NCBI RefSeq assembly: GCF_026130545.1
Contig: NZ_JAMOIM010000020.1
Coordinates: 1-64,000, forward strand
Direction: 5' to 3'
From: Lichenifustis flavocetrariae
GTDB lineage: Bacteria; Pseudomonadota; Alphaproteobacteria; Rhizobiales; Beijerinckiaceae
Length of the DNA: 64,000 bases
Part shown: in pieces, positions 51,239 through 62,715 of the stretch
How the letters are laid out: each line of letters opens with the position of its first letter
Position numbering within the stretch: the first letter of the stretch is position 1
Translations under genes and position numbers: made by a program
Notes under the pieces: generated by a model
Seen by the model: only the letters and a program-made list of their open reading frames with translations
What the model was told of the DNA's origin: nothing
Database searches by the model: none

Positions 51239-52330
51239 TCAGCGGGTTGTGATCTCGCCGATCGACCAGGGCAGGTCTTCGCCGCCCCGAAACACCACGA
51301 TCTCCTCGTCGTCGACCGCCACCGAGGCGAAACACCGGGAGGGGCGCTTGATCAGCGTAAGCTGGCCCTCGTTGGGCGCGACCCCGTAGAAGCGTGCGCC
51401 GTTGAGCGACGCGAAAGCCTCGAACCGGTCGAGCGCGCCTTCCTCGTCGAACACTTGCACATAGCTCTGCAGCGCGGTGGCGCCGACAAAGATGCCAGCG
51501 CAGCCGCAGGCCGCTTCCTTGGCGCTCGCCACATGGGGGGCCGTGTCGGTGCCGATGAAGAAACATCCGTCCCCCGAAGTCACGGCCTTGCGCAGCGCCA
51601 GCCGATGTCGCTCGCGCTTGGCGACCGGTAGGCAATAGAGATGCGGCCGCAGACCGCCCTGAAACAGGGAGGTTCGGTTGATCATCAGGTGATGCGGCGT
51701 CACCGTGCCGCCGACACGCGGGGCATGCGCCCGGACGATGTCGATCGTCTCCGCCGTGGTCACGTGTTCGACGACCACCTTGAGGCCCTGGTGGCGCGCG
51801 AGCAGAGGCAGCAGCGTCTCCTCCATGAAGACCGCCTCACGGTCGAAAATGTCGACCGCCGGATCGGTTGCCTCCCCGTGGATCAGCACCGGCATGCCGA
51901 TCGCCTCCATCCGGGCCAGGACGGGCGCCAAGCCGGGGATGTCGGTCACCCCATGATGCGCGTTGGTGGTGGCCCCGGCGGGATAGAGCTTTGCCGCCGC
52001 CCAGACCTCGTCCCGAAAGCCGCGCTCGATTTCGTCGGGCGTGGTCCTGTCGGTGAGATAGCAGGTCATCAGCGGCCGGAAATCGGAATCGCCCGGCCGT
52101 ACGGCAAGAATCCGTTCGCGGTAGGCGGCCGCAGCCGCCACGCTGGTGATCGGCGGTACCAGGTTCGGCATGATGATGCCCCGGGCGAATTGTGCCGCCG
52201 TATAGGGGAGCACCGCTTTCAGCATGGCGCCGTCGCGCAGGTGGACATGCCAGTCGTCCGGACGCCGGATCGTGACGGACAGCGGCCGCCCGGCGGTGGG
52301 AGCCGAGGGGAAGAGGTCTGCGACACTCAT
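51239..52330 (-). CDS. pyrC: Dihydroorotase, type II
   Basis: A 363-residue class II dihydroorotase that cyclises carbamoyl-aspartate in pyrimidine synthesis. Zinc ligands are DDWHVHLRDG at 25-34, the Lys/carbamate site in KLYPAGATTNAHHG at about 113, HGEATD near 147 and LKVVVEHVTT near 180; FIGTDTAPH near 257 is the catalytic Asp. The length is normal for PyrC. It is transcribed away from the short secreted protein gene. Confidence 0.95.
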   Translation of the reverse strand: MSVADLFPSAPTAGRPLSVTIRRPDDWHVHLRDGAMLKAVLPYTAAQFARGIIMPNLVPPITSVAAAAAYRERILAVRPGDSDFRPLMTCYLTDRTTPDEIERGFRDEVWAAAKLYPAGATTNAHHGVTDIPGLAPVLARMEAIGMPVLIHGEATDPAVDIFDREAVFMEETLLPLLARHQGLKVVVEHVTTAETIDIVRAHAPRVGGTVTPHHLMINRTSLFQGGLRPHLYCLPVAKRERHRLALRKAVTSGDGCFFIGTDTAPHVASAKEAACGCAGIFVGATALQSYVQVFDEEGALDRFEAFASLNGARFYGVAPNEGQLTLIKRPSRCFASVAVDDEEIVVFRGGEDLPWSIGEITTR

Positions 52331-52577
52331 CGGCCGGAACCCCCGACATGAGCTCGCAAGCTCCTCAGGCCACGCGAATGATCTTTCAAGCGCATGATAC
52401 GTACCGTGCCTGGGGTCCGCCGCCCAGGCTGTAAGCGGTCTTCAAAGATCTGCATGGCCAGCCGTCAGATTGTGTCTTCCAGACTGGCTGAAACCGATCG
52501 GAGGTCGGGTCAAGCCTAAAAGTGGAGGCTGCAGTCAGCCTCTCCGAGATTTGCTACATTGTCGCTCGACCCAGGCT

Positions 52578-54521
52578 CTAGAATTCCGTCCAGCCCTCTT
52601 CCGGTGCAACGTCGGATTTCAGCGCCGCTCCACCTCGGCCAAGGGTTTTCAACGCTGGAGAGGTTGCACTCGTGGGGACCGCTTGCCGTTCCCTTGCGTC
52701 GAAGCGCACGCTGCCATCGACCTTGAAGCCGCCGATCAACTTCGCCAGTTCCCCGGTTTCCTCCGCAAGGCCACGGCTTGCGGCCGTGGTTTCTTCAACC
52801 ATCGCGGCATTCTGCTGCGTGACCTGGTCCATCTGGGCGATGGCCACGTTCACTTGCTGCAGAGCAGTCGACTGTTCCTGCGAGCGGGCCGCGATCTCTC
52901 CCACGACCGCGTTCAAGCCACCGATCTGACCGGCGATGCGGCCAAGGAATTGTCCCGTCTCCCCCACAAGTTCAACCCCGCGACCAACGTGCGTTTCGGA
53001 TGTCGTCACGAGCGCCTTGATCTCTTTCGCGGCTTCGGCCGAGCGCTGCGCCAACCCTCGCACTTCGGATGCGACGACCGCAAAGCCCCGTCCCGCATCG
53101 CCGGCCCGTGCCGCTTCAACGCCGGCGTTCAAGGCAAGCAGATTGGTCTGAAAGGCGATCTCGTCCACCACACCGATGATCTGGCCGATCTGCCGGGATG
53201 AGGTTTCGATACCCGCCATGGCTTCAACCGCATGCCGGACCACGACGCCGGATGCTTCCACATCGGCCGTCGCGTTGCCCACGACCTCTCGAACATGAAG
53301 CACGCTGCCCGCTGTCTTGCCGATCATGGTCGTGATCTGCTCAAGCGCGGCAGCCGTCTGCTCGAGGCTCGCGGCCTGTTGTTCGGTGCGGCGTGACAGA
53401 TCCTGCGTCGCGGTCGAAATTTCCCCGGATCCCGAGCGGATCGCGTCCGTATTGGTCGACACCACCCTCATGGTTTGCTGCAATTTTGCGAGGGCGTCGT
53501 TGAAGTCATGGCGAAGTTTCTCGTATCCGGTCCTGAACGGAGTTTCGAGACGGAACACGAGATCGCCCTGGGACAGACGTTCCAGGCCGCTGGCCACCGC
53601 TGTCATCACGACGGCCTGATCCTGCGCCGATCGCGTCTGCAATGCCTCGTTGGCGTCGCGCTCGCGGTCGGCCGACTGACGTGCCTCGGCGGCAGCGGCC
53701 TCAAAGCGACCTTTTTCAAGCGCCGCCTGCTTGAAGCTTTCGAGGGCACCTGCGATCTGCCCGATCTCGTCCCCACGTCCAACCAGCGGAACCACGACCG
53801 AGTTGTCACCGGCCGCGAGCCTGCTCATCAGGGCTGTCATGGCGGAGACTGGCGCCGCGATGGTTCGACGGAGCCAGAACCAGGCCACCAGCGTCATGGT
53901 CAGCGAAACGAGGGCGCCCCCTGCCAAAATGATACGAAGCAGCGCATTGGCCTGAGCTTCGTCGGCCTCGGCTTCCTCCGACCATCGTTTGATCTCGGTG
54001 CGGGCCGCATCGGCCGCCCTGCGGAACTCCGTAAAAAGAACCGAAGCGCGTTCCGACACGGCAATTGCCGCCGCTTCACTCATCTTGGAAGGATCGCCCC
54101 CGAGCGACACGACTTTATTTCCGATCTCCTCCTGCCAGCCGTTGACGGAAGCCGCCACCGCAGCAACGGTCGCGAGGACGCTTGGTTTGCCCCTAGCGTC
54201 TGTCCCGGCATGCGCGACGGCAGCCTCGATGAACTTGCCCGCATCCTGGTATTTCGTGACATAGCGTGGAAGCTTGTAAAGGATCAGGCCTCGGATCGAG
54301 GCATTCTGATCGTAAAGCCCTCCCAACACTTGATCGATATCATCGACCACGATCTTAGACGTCACATCCAGATGCGCTGCTTCTGTAAAATTCGATTGGC
54401 ATAGGTAAATTGAAATACACATTGAAAGGACGGTCGCTAAGACGCCGCTGAACCCCAGCATCATCTTTTTGGACACGCCAAGATCCCGCAATACCATGCC
54501 ATTGCCTTCGATTTGACTCAT
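52578..54521 (-). CDS. Methyl-accepting chemotaxis protein
   Basis: A 647-residue chemoreceptor. A first membrane segment (KMMLGFSGVLATVLSMCISIYL) is followed by a periplasmic helical sensor of about 150 residues, a second membrane segment (LLRIILAGGALVSLTMTLVAWF), HAMP, and a long cytoplasmic signalling hairpin with the conserved tip DEIAFQTNLLALNAGVEAARAG. The last residues are GWTEF, a match to the aromatic-x-x-aromatic CheR/CheB tether. The ligand is unknown. ATG 54521 is the likely start; 54497 is also possible. Confidence 0.9.
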   Translation of the reverse strand: MSQIEGNGMVLRDLGVSKKMMLGFSGVLATVLSMCISIYLCQSNFTEAAHLDVTSKIVVDDIDQVLGGLYDQNASIRGLILYKLPRYVTKYQDAGKFIEAAVAHAGTDARGKPSVLATVAAVAASVNGWQEEIGNKVVSLGGDPSKMSEAAAIAVSERASVLFTEFRRAADAARTEIKRWSEEAEADEAQANALLRIILAGGALVSLTMTLVAWFWLRRTIAAPVSAMTALMSRLAAGDNSVVVPLVGRGDEIGQIAGALESFKQAALEKGRFEAAAAEARQSADRERDANEALQTRSAQDQAVVMTAVASGLERLSQGDLVFRLETPFRTGYEKLRHDFNDALAKLQQTMRVVSTNTDAIRSGSGEISTATQDLSRRTEQQAASLEQTAAALEQITTMIGKTAGSVLHVREVVGNATADVEASGVVVRHAVEAMAGIETSSRQIGQIIGVVDEIAFQTNLLALNAGVEAARAGDAGRGFAVVASEVRGLAQRSAEAAKEIKALVTTSETHVGRGVELVGETGQFLGRIAGQIGGLNAVVGEIAARSQEQSTALQQVNVAIAQMDQVTQQNAAMVEETTAASRGLAEETGELAKLIGGFKVDGSVRFDARERQAVPTSATSPALKTLGRGGAALKSDVAPEEGWTEF

Positions 54522-54633
54522 GGCATCAGGACATCGACAGTTTAAAATGTCGTGCATGCAGCGCGACGTGCACGCGCGTGGAAGCTGCGTAACCGTCGCC
54601 AAGGGGCGAGACTGCTTTTTCGAGCTCGGCCGG

Positions 54634-57600
54634 TCAGTCCGCCGGGCCGAACCCTCCGCCCGTCGGCGTGCGGATCGTCACGGCTTCGCCGGCTTCGAGA
54701 ACGGTGTGGTCGGCGCCTTTGAGGTCATCCTGGCTGCCGTTGTTGCGACGCACGAAGGCCGCGCCGCATGCGCCTGGCGCGCCACCCGCGAGGCCGTGCG
54801 GCGGCAGCATGCGGTGCGAGGACAGGATGCTGCATTCCATGCGCTCCAGAAAGCGCAGGCGCCGCTCCGTTCCCCCGCCCGAGGACCAACGTCCGCGCCC
54901 GCCCGACCCGGATCGGATATGGAAGTCCTCCAGCAGCACGGGGAAGCGCATTTCCAGCACCTCCGGGTCGGTGAGCCGGGAATTTGTCATGTGGACATGG
55001 ACGGCGTCGGTGCCGTCGAAGCCTGTTCCGTCGTTGCGGATGCCGGCGGGCGCGCCGGAACAGATCGTCTCGTAATATTGCGTGCTCGCATTGCCGAAGG
55101 TCAGATTGTTCATCGAGCCCTGCGAGGCGGCCACGACCCCAAGGGCGCCGAAGAGCGCGTTGGTGACATGTTGGCTCGTCTCCACATTGCCGGCCACGAC
55201 CGCGCGGGGGTATTGCGGCGCCAGCATCGAGCCTTCGGGAATCACGATGTCGATTGGCTCCAGGCAGCCGGCATTCATCGGGATGTTCTGCTCGACCATG
55301 ACCCGGAAGGTGTAGAGGACGGCGGCGCGCGTCACCGGCGCGGGGGCGTTGAAATTGTTGGGCTGAGCGGGGCTCGTGCCGGTGAAATCCACCTTGGCGC
55401 GCCGGTTGGCCTTGTCGACTGTGATCCGGACCTTGATGACCGCGCCCTGGTCGGTCGGGTATTCGAAGGCGGAATTGGTCAGCCGGTCGATGACTTGCCG
55501 GACCGACTCGGCCGCATTGTCCCGCACATGCCGCATATAGGCCTGCACGGTCGCGAGTCCGAATTGCGCCACCATGGCCCGGATCTCGGCGACGCCCTTC
55601 TCGTTCGCGGCGATCTGCGCCTTGAGGTCGGCGATGTTCTGGACCGGGTTGCGGCACGGATAGGGATGATCGGTCAGCACGCGACGGATTTCGGCCTCGC
55701 GGAAGCGGCCACGGTCCACCAGCTTGAAATTGTCGATCAGCACGCCCTCCTCGTCGACCGTGGTCGCGAGCGGGCTCATGGAGCCGGGCGAGGTGCCGCC
55801 GACGTCGGCATGATGGCCCCGGCTCGCCACCCAGAAGAGGATTTCGGTGCCGGCCGCGTCGAAGATCGGCGTCACCACCGTGATGTCGGGCAGGTGGGTG
55901 CCGCCATTGTAGGGCGCGTTGAGGGCATAGACGTCGCCCGGCGCGATCTCCGGGTTGGAGCGACGCACCGTGTCGACCGAGCGGTCCATCGAGCCGAGAT
56001 GCACCGGCATGTGGGGCGCATTGGCGCAAAGTTGCCCGTCGGCATCGAACAGCGCGCAGGAAAAGTCGAGCCGCTCCTTGATGTTGACCGAATAGGCCGT
56101 GTTGCGCAGCGTCAGGCCCATCTGCTCGGCGATCGACATGAACAGGTTGTTGAACACTTCGAGCATCACGGGATCGGCGTCGGTACCGACCGCACGGTTG
56201 CGCGTGAGCTTGTCGCGCCGCCGCAGCAGGAGATGGTTCTTGGCGCTGACTTCGGCTGCCCAGCCGGGCTCCACCACCACGGTCTGATGCGGTTCGATGA
56301 TCAGCGCCGGCCCCACGACAGCTTGACCGGCCCCAAGATCGGCGCGTGCGTAGACGGAGGCCTCGTGCCAGGCGCCGGCGCAGAACATCGGCGACCTGCG
56401 GATCGGCTCCGGTGTCCTGTCGCGCATCACCTCGTCGGGCTCCTCGATCGCCGCGGCCCCACCCTGCGCCTCGACCTCGACGGCCTCGACCACGAGCGGC
56501 TTGGCGGTATCGATGAAGCCGAAGCGGGCCCGGTGTTCCGCCTCGAAAGCCGCCTGCATAGCATCCGGCGCGCCGAACGGCACTGGAAGAGCAGTGTCGG
56601 TCCCGTCGTAGCGCACATGGGCGCGTGACACGGTGACGACATCCGCGGCTGCCAAGCCCTGGCCGGCGAGTTCCGCCTGGGCTTCCCGAGCGAGATCCTG
56701 CATGGTGGACTCCAACGCATCCCGCGAACCCGCGCCAAGCGGCAGCACGACGGCCCGCGTGCGATTGGCCCGGATGTCCGCGAGCCCCATGCCGTAGGCC
56801 GAGAGCACGCCGGACAGCGGATGGATGTGGACCGTTTCCATGCCGAGCCGGTCGGCGATCAGGCAGGCATGCTGGCCGCCCGCGCCTCCGAAGCAGGACA
56901 GCGCATAGCGCGTCACGTCATAGCCGCGCGCGACCGAGATCTTCTTGACCGCATTGGCCATATTGTCGACCGCGACATCCAGGAAGCCGTGCGCGACCTC
57001 CCCCGGCGTCTTGCCAAGGCTCGCGGCGAGTGCCGCAAACTTTTCATGGACGATGTCGATGTCGAGCCGCTGGTCCTGCCCTGGTCCGAAAATCGCCGGG
57101 AAATGATCGGGCAGAAGCTTACCGGTCATGATGTTGGCGTCTGTGACGGTCAGCGGGCCGCCCTTCCGATAGGCGGCCGGCCCCGGGTCGGCCCCGGCCG
57201 AGTCCGGGCCGACCCGGAAGCGGCCCGCCTCATGAAACAGGATCGAGCCGCCCCCGGCCGCGACCGTGTGGATGTGCATCATCGGCGCGCGCATGCGCAC
57301 GCCGGCCACCTCGGTTTCAAAAGCCCGTTCGAGCTCCCCCTTGAAATGGGACACGTCGGTCGAGGTGCCGCCCATATCGAAGCCGATCACCCGGTCGAGG
57401 CCCGCCATGCGGGCCGTCTCGACGGCGCCGACGACGCCGCCCGCCGGGCCGGACAGGATCGCGTCCTTGCCTTGGAACAGATGCGCTGCCGTGAGGCCGC
57501 CGGAGGACATCATGAACATGAGACGCGGCCGCCGCGCGCCGGATGCTTCATCGGGCGTGGCTCCAAGCGCCGCCGCGACCCGATCGACGTAGCGGCGCAG

Positions 57601-58260
57601 GATCGGCGTGAGATAGGCGTCGACCACCGTGGTATCGCCGCGTCCCACCAGCTTGACGAGCGGCGAGACCTCGTGGCTGACGGACACCTGTTCGAACCCC
57701 GCCGCGCGCGCCAGGCGCCCAACGGCCGCTTCATGGGCCGGATATTTCCAGGCATGGAGAAAAACCACCGCCAGCGAACGAAAGCCGTCCGCCCGGAGAG
57801 TCTCGAGGGTCCGGCCCATGGCTGCCTCGTCGGGTGCCAGCTCGACCGTGCCGTCGGCCCGCACGCGCTCGGCGACTTCCTCGACGCGGGCATAGAGCAG
57901 TTCGGGAAGCACGATATGCTTGGCAAAGATGTCGGGCCGGTCCTGGTAACCGATCCGCAAGGCGTCCCGGAAGCCACGGGTGATGAGGAGTGCCGTGCGT
58001 TCTCCCTTGCGCTCCAGAAGCGCATTGGTGGCCACCGTCGTGCCCATCTTCACGGTGCCGATCCGCTCCGACGGGATCGCGGCGCCCGGTGCGACATCGA
58101 GCAGACGGCGGATCGCCTCGATCGCCGCATCCTCATAGGCGCCGGCATTTTCCGACAGAAGTTTCAGGCTGCGAAGGCCACCCGCAGGATCACGCGCCAC
58201 CACATCGGTGAACGTGCCGCCGCGATCGATCCAGAAATCCCACCGTCCGGCGTCGTTCAT
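54634..58260 (-). CDS. ATP-dependent 5-oxoprolinase, HyuA-HyuB fusion
   Basis: A 1208-residue fusion. Residues 1 to about 690 are hydantoinase A ([22 protein letters not shown] at the start, [15 protein letters not shown] near 78, [32 protein letters not shown] near 270, the metal-binding sugar-kinase-like fold). The rest is hydantoinase B ([21 protein letters not shown]-like text, then [13 protein letters not shown], and [20 protein letters not shown], ending TPTGGGFG). The fused form is typical of 5-oxoprolinases, which open pyroglutamate to glutamate. ATG 58260 gives the usual N-terminus. A related N-methylhydantoinase is possible. Confidence 0.88.
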   Translation of the reverse strand: MNDAGRWDFWIDRGGTFTDVVARDPAGGLRSLKLLSENAGAYEDAAIEAIRRLLDVAPGAAIPSERIGTVKMGTTVATNALLERKGERTALLITRGFRDALRIGYQDRPDIFAKHIVLPELLYARVEEVAERVRADGTVELAPDEAAMGRTLETLRADGFRSLAVVFLHAWKYPAHEAAVGRLARAAGFEQVSVSHEVSPLVKLVGRGDTTVVDAYLTPILRRYVDRVAAALGATPDEASGARRPRLMFMMSSGGLTAAHLFQGKDAILSGPAGGVVGAVETARMAGLDRVIGFDMGGTSTDVSHFKGELERAFETEVAGVRMRAPMMHIHTVAAGGGSILFHEAGRFRVGPDSAGADPGPAAYRKGGPLTVTDANIMTGKLLPDHFPAIFGPGQDQRLDIDIVHEKFAALAASLGKTPGEVAHGFLDVAVDNMANAVKKISVARGYDVTRYALSCFGGAGGQHACLIADRLGMETVHIHPLSGVLSAYGMGLADIRANRTRAVVLPLGAGSRDALESTMQDLAREAQAELAGQGLAAADVVTVSRAHVRYDGTDTALPVPFGAPDAMQAAFEAEHRARFGFIDTAKPLVVEAVEVEAQGGAAAIEEPDEVMRDRTPEPIRRSPMFCAGAWHEASVYARADLGAGQAVVGPALIIEPHQTVVVEPGWAAEVSAKNHLLLRRRDKLTRNRAVGTDADPVMLEVFNNLFMSIAEQMGLTLRNTAYSVNIKERLDFSCALFDADGQLCANAPHMPVHLGSMDRSVDTVRRSNPEIAPGDVYALNAPYNGGTHLPDITVVTPIFDAAGTEILFWVASRGHHADVGGTSPGSMSPLATTVDEEGVLIDNFKLVDRGRFREAEIRRVLTDHPYPCRNPVQNIADLKAQIAANEKGVAEIRAMVAQFGLATVQAYMRHVRDNAAESVRQVIDRLTNSAFEYPTDQGAVIKVRITVDKANRRAKVDFTGTSPAQPNNFNAPAPVTRAAVLYTFRVMVEQNIPMNAGCLEPIDIVIPEGSMLAPQYPRAVVAGNVETSQHVTNALFGALGVVAASQGSMNNLTFGNASTQYYETICSGAPAGIRNDGTGFDGTDAVHVHMTNSRLTDPEVLEMRFPVLLEDFHIRSGSGGRGRWSSGGGTERRLRFLERMECSILSSHRMLPPHGLAGGAPGACGAAFVRRNNGSQDDLKGADHTVLEAGEAVTIRTPTGGGFGPAD

Positions 58261-58735
58261 CGCGACCGTTGCTCCGTCAGATTCAACAGCCTTGTGGCAC
58301 GGAGCGATCCTCGTGCAAACATCCTGGACGGCACGAGCCTCGGGCTGGTTCCGGGCGAAGCGGTCTGGCACGAACGACATCGTTGCCACCACGCCGCCGT
58401 CGCGGTGGAATGAGCCGCATTCATGTTGGAGAATCTGGAGAACCGGTATTCAATGCCCAACTCGGCGTGAACGTCGCCGGACAACGCACCAAAGAGTGCG
58501 GGTCACCAGGAGGAAGAGAGACGATGATCAGCATTCACGAAGGCCGCCTCAAGGGATCGCGGATAGCGCGTTCTGCACGAGAGCTCTTGCCTTCTGGCAT
58601 TTAGCCGAGATGGCGAACCGCCAATCTCGGTAGGTCTCGTTCGGACTGATCCAACGCCGTTCACTTCCGCACCGGCCGCAAGACGCGCGCCGCGCCTTCC
58701 CTTCATAACTCTGCACCCCCGTCGAGGCAGCTTCA
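58261..58735. other. Intergenic, with one small candidate ORF
   Basis: A 475-base gap between the divergent oxoprolinase and DUF485 genes. Apart from the 26-codon ORF at 58524, no gene or RNA is recognisable. It must contain the promoters of both flanking transcripts. Confidence 0.45.
58524..58604 (+). CDS. Candidate 26-residue small protein
   Basis: ATG 58524 is preceded at nine bases by a strong AGGAGGA ribosome binding site and opens a 26-codon frame (MISIHEGRLKGS, then RIARSARELLPSGI). The product is basic and could be a helical peptide or a leader ORF for the DUF485-ActP transcript 130 bases downstream. The case rests on the ribosome binding site alone. Confidence 0.4.
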   Translation: MISIHEGRLKGSRIARSARELLPSGI

Positions 58736-59062
58736 ATGCTGGACAAAAACCCGTCTCCGCCGCGTGGCGAGAGCTCACGAATGCTCCGCGATCCCAACTT
58801 CAAAGCGCTTGTGCAGGAACGCTCCCGCTTTGCTTGGACGATGTCGATCGTCATGGTCGTCGTCTATCTGGCTTTCATCCTGCTGGTCGCCTTCGCACAT
58901 GATCTGATGGCCACCACGATCGGCGGCGGGCCTCTCTCGTTGGGGATCGTTCTCGGCCTTGCCGTCATCGTCTTCGCGTTTCTGCTGACCGGAATCTACG
59001 TCGTCCGTGCCAACGGACGCTACGACGATCTCACCCGTAAGCTGACGGGGACCAAGCTGTGA
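58736..59062 (+). CDS. DUF485 membrane protein (YjcH-like)
   Basis: A 108-residue protein with two membrane helices of the DUF485 family: [33 protein letters not shown], then [25 protein letters not shown]. YjcH always accompanies ActP and may assist it. It overlaps the ActP start by four bases (GTGA). Confidence 0.92.
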   Translation: MLDKNPSPPRGESSRMLRDPNFKALVQERSRFAWTMSIVMVVVYLAFILLVAFAHDLMATTIGGGPLSLGIVLGLAVIVFAFLLTGIYVVRANGRYDDLTRKLTGTKL

Positions 59063-60750
59063 CCAGAGCCTTCAAGACCTTCGTGGCGGCCGCCATCCCG
59101 GTACTGGCCGCCACCTCGGCCGTAGCGGCCGGCCTCGACAGCGGACCCGTGCAGCAGCAGCCCCTCAATTTCGCGGCCATTGCGATCTTCGTGGGCTTCG
59201 TCCTGCTGACGCTCGGCATCACTTATTGGGCCGCCCGGACGACGCACTCGGCGCGCGACTTCTACGCCGCCGGCGGCGGCATCACGCCGTTGCAGAACGC
59301 GCTCGCGATCGCGGGCGATTTCATGTCGGCCGCGTCATTTCTCGGGATTTCCGGCTTGGTCTTCAGCTCGGGTTTCGACGGGTTGATCTACTCGATCGGC
59401 TTTCTGGTCGGCTGGCCGATCGTCTTGTTCCTCATCGCCGAGCGCTTGCGCAATCTCGGCCGTTATACGTTTGCGGATGTCGCCTCGTTCCGACTCGCGC
59501 CGGGACCGATCCGCTCTCTCTCGGCGGTCGGCACGCTCGTGGTCGTGGCCTTCTATCTGATCGCCCAGATGGTGGGGGCCGGACAGCTCATCCAACTTCT
59601 CTTCGGCCTCGACTACCTCCATGCCGTGGTGATCGTCGGCGTCCTGATGATCGTCTACGTGGCCTTTGGTGGCATGAAGGCGACTACCTGGGTGCAGCTC
59701 ATCAAAGCCTGCCTGCTGCTCGTCGGCGCGACGTTGCTGGCCCTATCGGTCCTCTGGCACTACGGCTTCAGCCCCAATGCCATGTTCGCGGACGCCATCG
59801 CGGTCCATCCGAAAGGCGCGGCCATCATGGCGCCCGGCGGCTTCGTGAAGGATCAGGTCTCGACCGTCTCTCTCGGCCTGGCGCTCATGTTCGGCACCGC
59901 TGGCCTGCCGCATATCCTGATGCGCTTCTTTACGGTCCGGGACGCCAAGGCGGCGCGCAAGTCGGTGTTCTACGCGACTGGCTTCATCGCCTATTTCTAT
60001 CTCCTGACCTTCGTGATCGGCTTCGGGGCGATCACCTATCTCATGCCGAATGCGAATTTCTTCAAGCTCGGCGCCGATGGACACTATGACAAGATCAAGG
60101 ACCTGATCGGCGGCGCCAACATGCCGGCGATCCACCTGTCCAACGCGGTTGGCGGGTCGCTCTTCCTCGGCTTCATCTCGGCCGTGGCCTTCGCGACCAT
60201 TCTGGCCGTTGTGGCAGGCCTGACCCTGTCGGGCGCGTCCGCGATCAGCCACGACCTCTATGCAAGCGTCATCGCCCGAGGGCGCACGACGGAAGGACGC
60301 GAGGTGCGGATCTCCAAGATCGCCGCGGTTGTGATCGGTTTCGTGGCCATCTACCTCGGCTATGTGTTCCAGAAACAGAACGTCGCCTTCATGGTGGGTC
60401 TCGCCTTCGCGGTCGCGGCGAGCTGTAACTTCCCCGTCCTGTTGATGTCGATCATGTGGCGGGGCACCACGACGGTGGGGGCCTTCGTGGGCGGAGTCGT
60501 GGGGCTCGTCAGTGCGGTCGGCATGGTCGTGCTGAGCAAGGCCGTCTGGGTGACGACCTTCGGGCACCCGGCCGCGATCTTCCCCTACGACAATCCGGCG
60601 CTGTTCTCCATGCCGCTGGCGTTCCTGTGCATCTGGGTCTTCTCAAAGCTCGACACCAGCCGACGCGGGGATGCGGAACGTGCCGCTTTCGACGCCCAAT
60701 TCGTCCGCTCGGAAACCGGCATCGGCGCGAGCGTGATGGGCGCGCACTGA
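59059..60750 (+). CDS. actP: Cation/acetate symporter
   Basis: A 563-residue sodium:solute symporter of the ActP group for acetate and other short monocarboxylates. A signal-like N-terminus ([25 protein letters not shown]) is followed by about 13 membrane helices; hallmarks are [34 protein letters not shown] at about 73-106 and [24 protein letters not shown] near 280. The start is GTG 59059. It forms an operon with DUF485. Confidence 0.95.
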   Translation: MTRAFKTFVAAAIPVLAATSAVAAGLDSGPVQQQPLNFAAIAIFVGFVLLTLGITYWAARTTHSARDFYAAGGGITPLQNALAIAGDFMSAASFLGISGLVFSSGFDGLIYSIGFLVGWPIVLFLIAERLRNLGRYTFADVASFRLAPGPIRSLSAVGTLVVVAFYLIAQMVGAGQLIQLLFGLDYLHAVVIVGVLMIVYVAFGGMKATTWVQLIKACLLLVGATLLALSVLWHYGFSPNAMFADAIAVHPKGAAIMAPGGFVKDQVSTVSLGLALMFGTAGLPHILMRFFTVRDAKAARKSVFYATGFIAYFYLLTFVIGFGAITYLMPNANFFKLGADGHYDKIKDLIGGANMPAIHLSNAVGGSLFLGFISAVAFATILAVVAGLTLSGASAISHDLYASVIARGRTTEGREVRISKIAAVVIGFVAIYLGYVFQKQNVAFMVGLAFAVAASCNFPVLLMSIMWRGTTTVGAFVGGVVGLVSAVGMVVLSKAVWVTTFGHPAAIFPYDNPALFSMPLAFLCIWVFSKLDTSRRGDAERAAFDAQFVRSETGIGASVMGAH

Positions 60751-60784
60751 CGAGAGTCGGCTGCGGACGGCCCGCAGCCGACGA

Positions 60785-61765
60785 TCAATTTGGTGGATCG
60801 AAATCCGCCGGATTGAAAGCCCGATGCGTGCCGCAAAACTCGCATGTCACGCCGATCTTGCCGTCCGGGCCGATCATGTCATGCCGTTCGGCCGGCGTGA
60901 AACTCCGCAGCATGGTCTCGATCCGCTCCTGCGAACACCGACAGGCGTCCCGCAGGTTCTGCGGCTCGAAGACGTTGACGCCGCGCTCGTGGAAGAGGCG
61001 GTAGAGCAGACGTTCGCTCGACAGGGTGGGATCGACGAGTTCGTGATCCTCGACGGTCGCCGCCAAGGCCTTGGCTTCCGACCAAGCATCATCTTCGTCG
61101 ACGGGCTGCGCCTGCATTCCCTCGGGTGCGTCGCCGGGATCGAGGTCGGCCTGCCGCTTGCGGTCCTCCGACTCCGGCAGGAACTGCAGCATCAATCCGC
61201 CAGCCCGCCATTCGGTGCCGGACCCTGTCACGTTCTGGGCGACCGCCAAGCGAACGAAGGTGGGGATCTGTTCGGATTGCCGGAAATACTGGTCCGCCGC
61301 GGCTTCCAACCCCTGCCCGTCGAGCGGCACCACGCCCTGGTAGCGCGACATGTCCGGACCCTGGTCGATCGTCAGCGCCAGATGGCCGTGGCCGAGCAGT
61401 TCGGCGGCCGTCATGCGATGGTCGGACGCGAGTTTGTCCGCGTCGTACCGCGCGAAGGCGCGAAGTCGGTCGGGCGCGTCGAAATCGACGACCAGCATGT
61501 CCACCGGACCGTCCGTGCGCGTCTGCAGTTGAAATCGTCCGTCCGTCTTCAACGACGATCCGAGAAGCGCGCATAGAACCACGGCCTCCCCGACGAGCCG
61601 GCTGACCGGATCGGGATAGGCGTGCTTGGTCAGAATATGGTCGACGGCGGCGCCGAGCCGGGTGACACGACCACGCACGTCGAGGGGGGCGATCGCGAAG
61701 GGAAGAATGAGGTCGTCACGGCCGAGATCGGAAACCGCACGCGACCCCGACGACATCGACGTCAT
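60785..61765 (-). CDS. hslO: Redox chaperone Hsp33
   Basis: A 326-residue Hsp33 holdase, turned on by oxidation. The C-terminal zinc-redox switch is [12 protein letters not shown] (CxC) and [12 protein letters not shown] (CxxC), at about 285 and 312. The N-terminal part has [22 protein letters not shown] near 64 and [20 protein letters not shown]. It is the last gene of the argD-argF-hslO transcript; the start overlaps the argF stop by four bases. Confidence 0.95.
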   Translation of the reverse strand: MTSMSSGSRAVSDLGRDDLILPFAIAPLDVRGRVTRLGAAVDHILTKHAYPDPVSRLVGEAVVLCALLGSSLKTDGRFQLQTRTDGPVDMLVVDFDAPDRLRAFARYDADKLASDHRMTAAELLGHGHLALTIDQGPDMSRYQGVVPLDGQGLEAAADQYFRQSEQIPTFVRLAVAQNVTGSGTEWRAGGLMLQFLPESEDRKRQADLDPGDAPEGMQAQPVDEDDAWSEAKALAATVEDHELVDPTLSSERLLYRLFHERGVNVFEPQNLRDACRCSQERIETMLRSFTPAERHDMIGPDGKIGVTCEFCGTHRAFNPADFDPPN

Positions 61766-62715
61766 TCAGGCAGCGCTCCAAAGCACCAGGCCAGAACCCC
61801 CTTTTGCGCATGCAAACGGTTCTCGGCCTCATCAAAAACCACGGATTGCGGCCCGTCGATGACGTCATCCGTCACCTCTTCACCGCGGTGAGCCGGCAGG
61901 CAATGCATAAAGATCGCATCCTTGCCCGCCGCTCCCAACAAATGCGCATTCACCTGATAGGGCGCAAGGAGGTTATGACGTTGCTCGCCGTCCTCGTCGC
62001 CCATCGAAACCCAGCAGTCAGAGATGACAGCGTCGGCGCCGTTGACCGCTTCATACGGATCGGTGGTCAGGTTGAGCTTGGTGCCGTGCTGCTTGGCCCA
62101 GCCGATCAGCGCGGGGTCGGGCGCGAGTTCCGGCGGATTGGCGACGTTGATGGTGAAATCGAAGCGCTGCGCGGCATGGATCCAACTTGCCAGCACATTG
62201 TTCGAGTCGCCGCTCCACGCGACCGTGCGGCCCTGGATCGGTCCCCGATGTTCTTCGAAGGTCAGGACGTCGGCCATGACCTGGCAGGGATGCGACGCCT
62301 TGGTCAATCCGTTGATCACCGGCACCGTGGCGTGGGCAGCCAGTTCTTCCAGATCGTCCTGGTTCAAGATCCGGATCATGATGGCATCGACGTAGCGCGA
62401 CAGGACGCGCGCCGTGTCGGCGATGGTCTCGCCGCGGCCGAGCTGCATTTCGGCGCCTGTCAGCATCAGCGTCTCGCCGCCGAGCTCGCGCATGCCGACA
62501 TCGAACGAAACGCGCGTCCGGGTCGAGGGTTGATCGAACACCATGGCCAGCATCTTGCCGTTCAAGGGCCGGTGCTGGCCGTTCAGTCGCTGCTCGGCCC
62601 TGTGCCGCTTCATCGCCGCCGCACCATCCATGATACGGCGGAGATCCGCGGCGTCGATCGCGCTGAGGTTAAGGAAATGCCGAGGCTTGGGAAGGGCCCC
62701 GTTGGCGCCTGTCAT
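61762..62715 (-). CDS. argF: Ornithine carbamoyltransferase
   Basis: A 317-residue enzyme making citrulline from ornithine and carbamoyl phosphate. Motifs are [15 protein letters not shown] near 63 (carbamoyl-phosphate site), [15 protein letters not shown] near 141 and the terminal [19 protein letters not shown] near 280 (ornithine site). ATG 62715 overlaps the argD stop by four bases. Confidence 0.97.
   Translation of the reverse strand: MTGANGALPKPRHFLNLSAIDAADLRRIMDGAAAMKRHRAEQRLNGQHRPLNGKMLAMVFDQPSTRTRVSFDVGMRELGGETLMLTGAEMQLGRGETIADTARVLSRYVDAIMIRILNQDDLEELAAHATVPVINGLTKASHPCQVMADVLTFEEHRGPIQGRTVAWSGDSNNVLASWIHAAQRFDFTINVANPPELAPDPALIGWAKQHGTKLNLTTDPYEAVNGADAVISDCWVSMGDEDGEQRHNLLAPYQVNAHLLGAAGKDAIFMHCLPAHRGEEVTDDVIDGPQSVVFDEAENRLHAQKGVLAWCFGALPE

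Noticed and set aside
54520-56628. Plus-strand frame of 702 codons opposite the oxoprolinase
   Set aside because: The minus-strand protein has clear HyuA/HyuB motifs; the plus-strand frame is a shadow.
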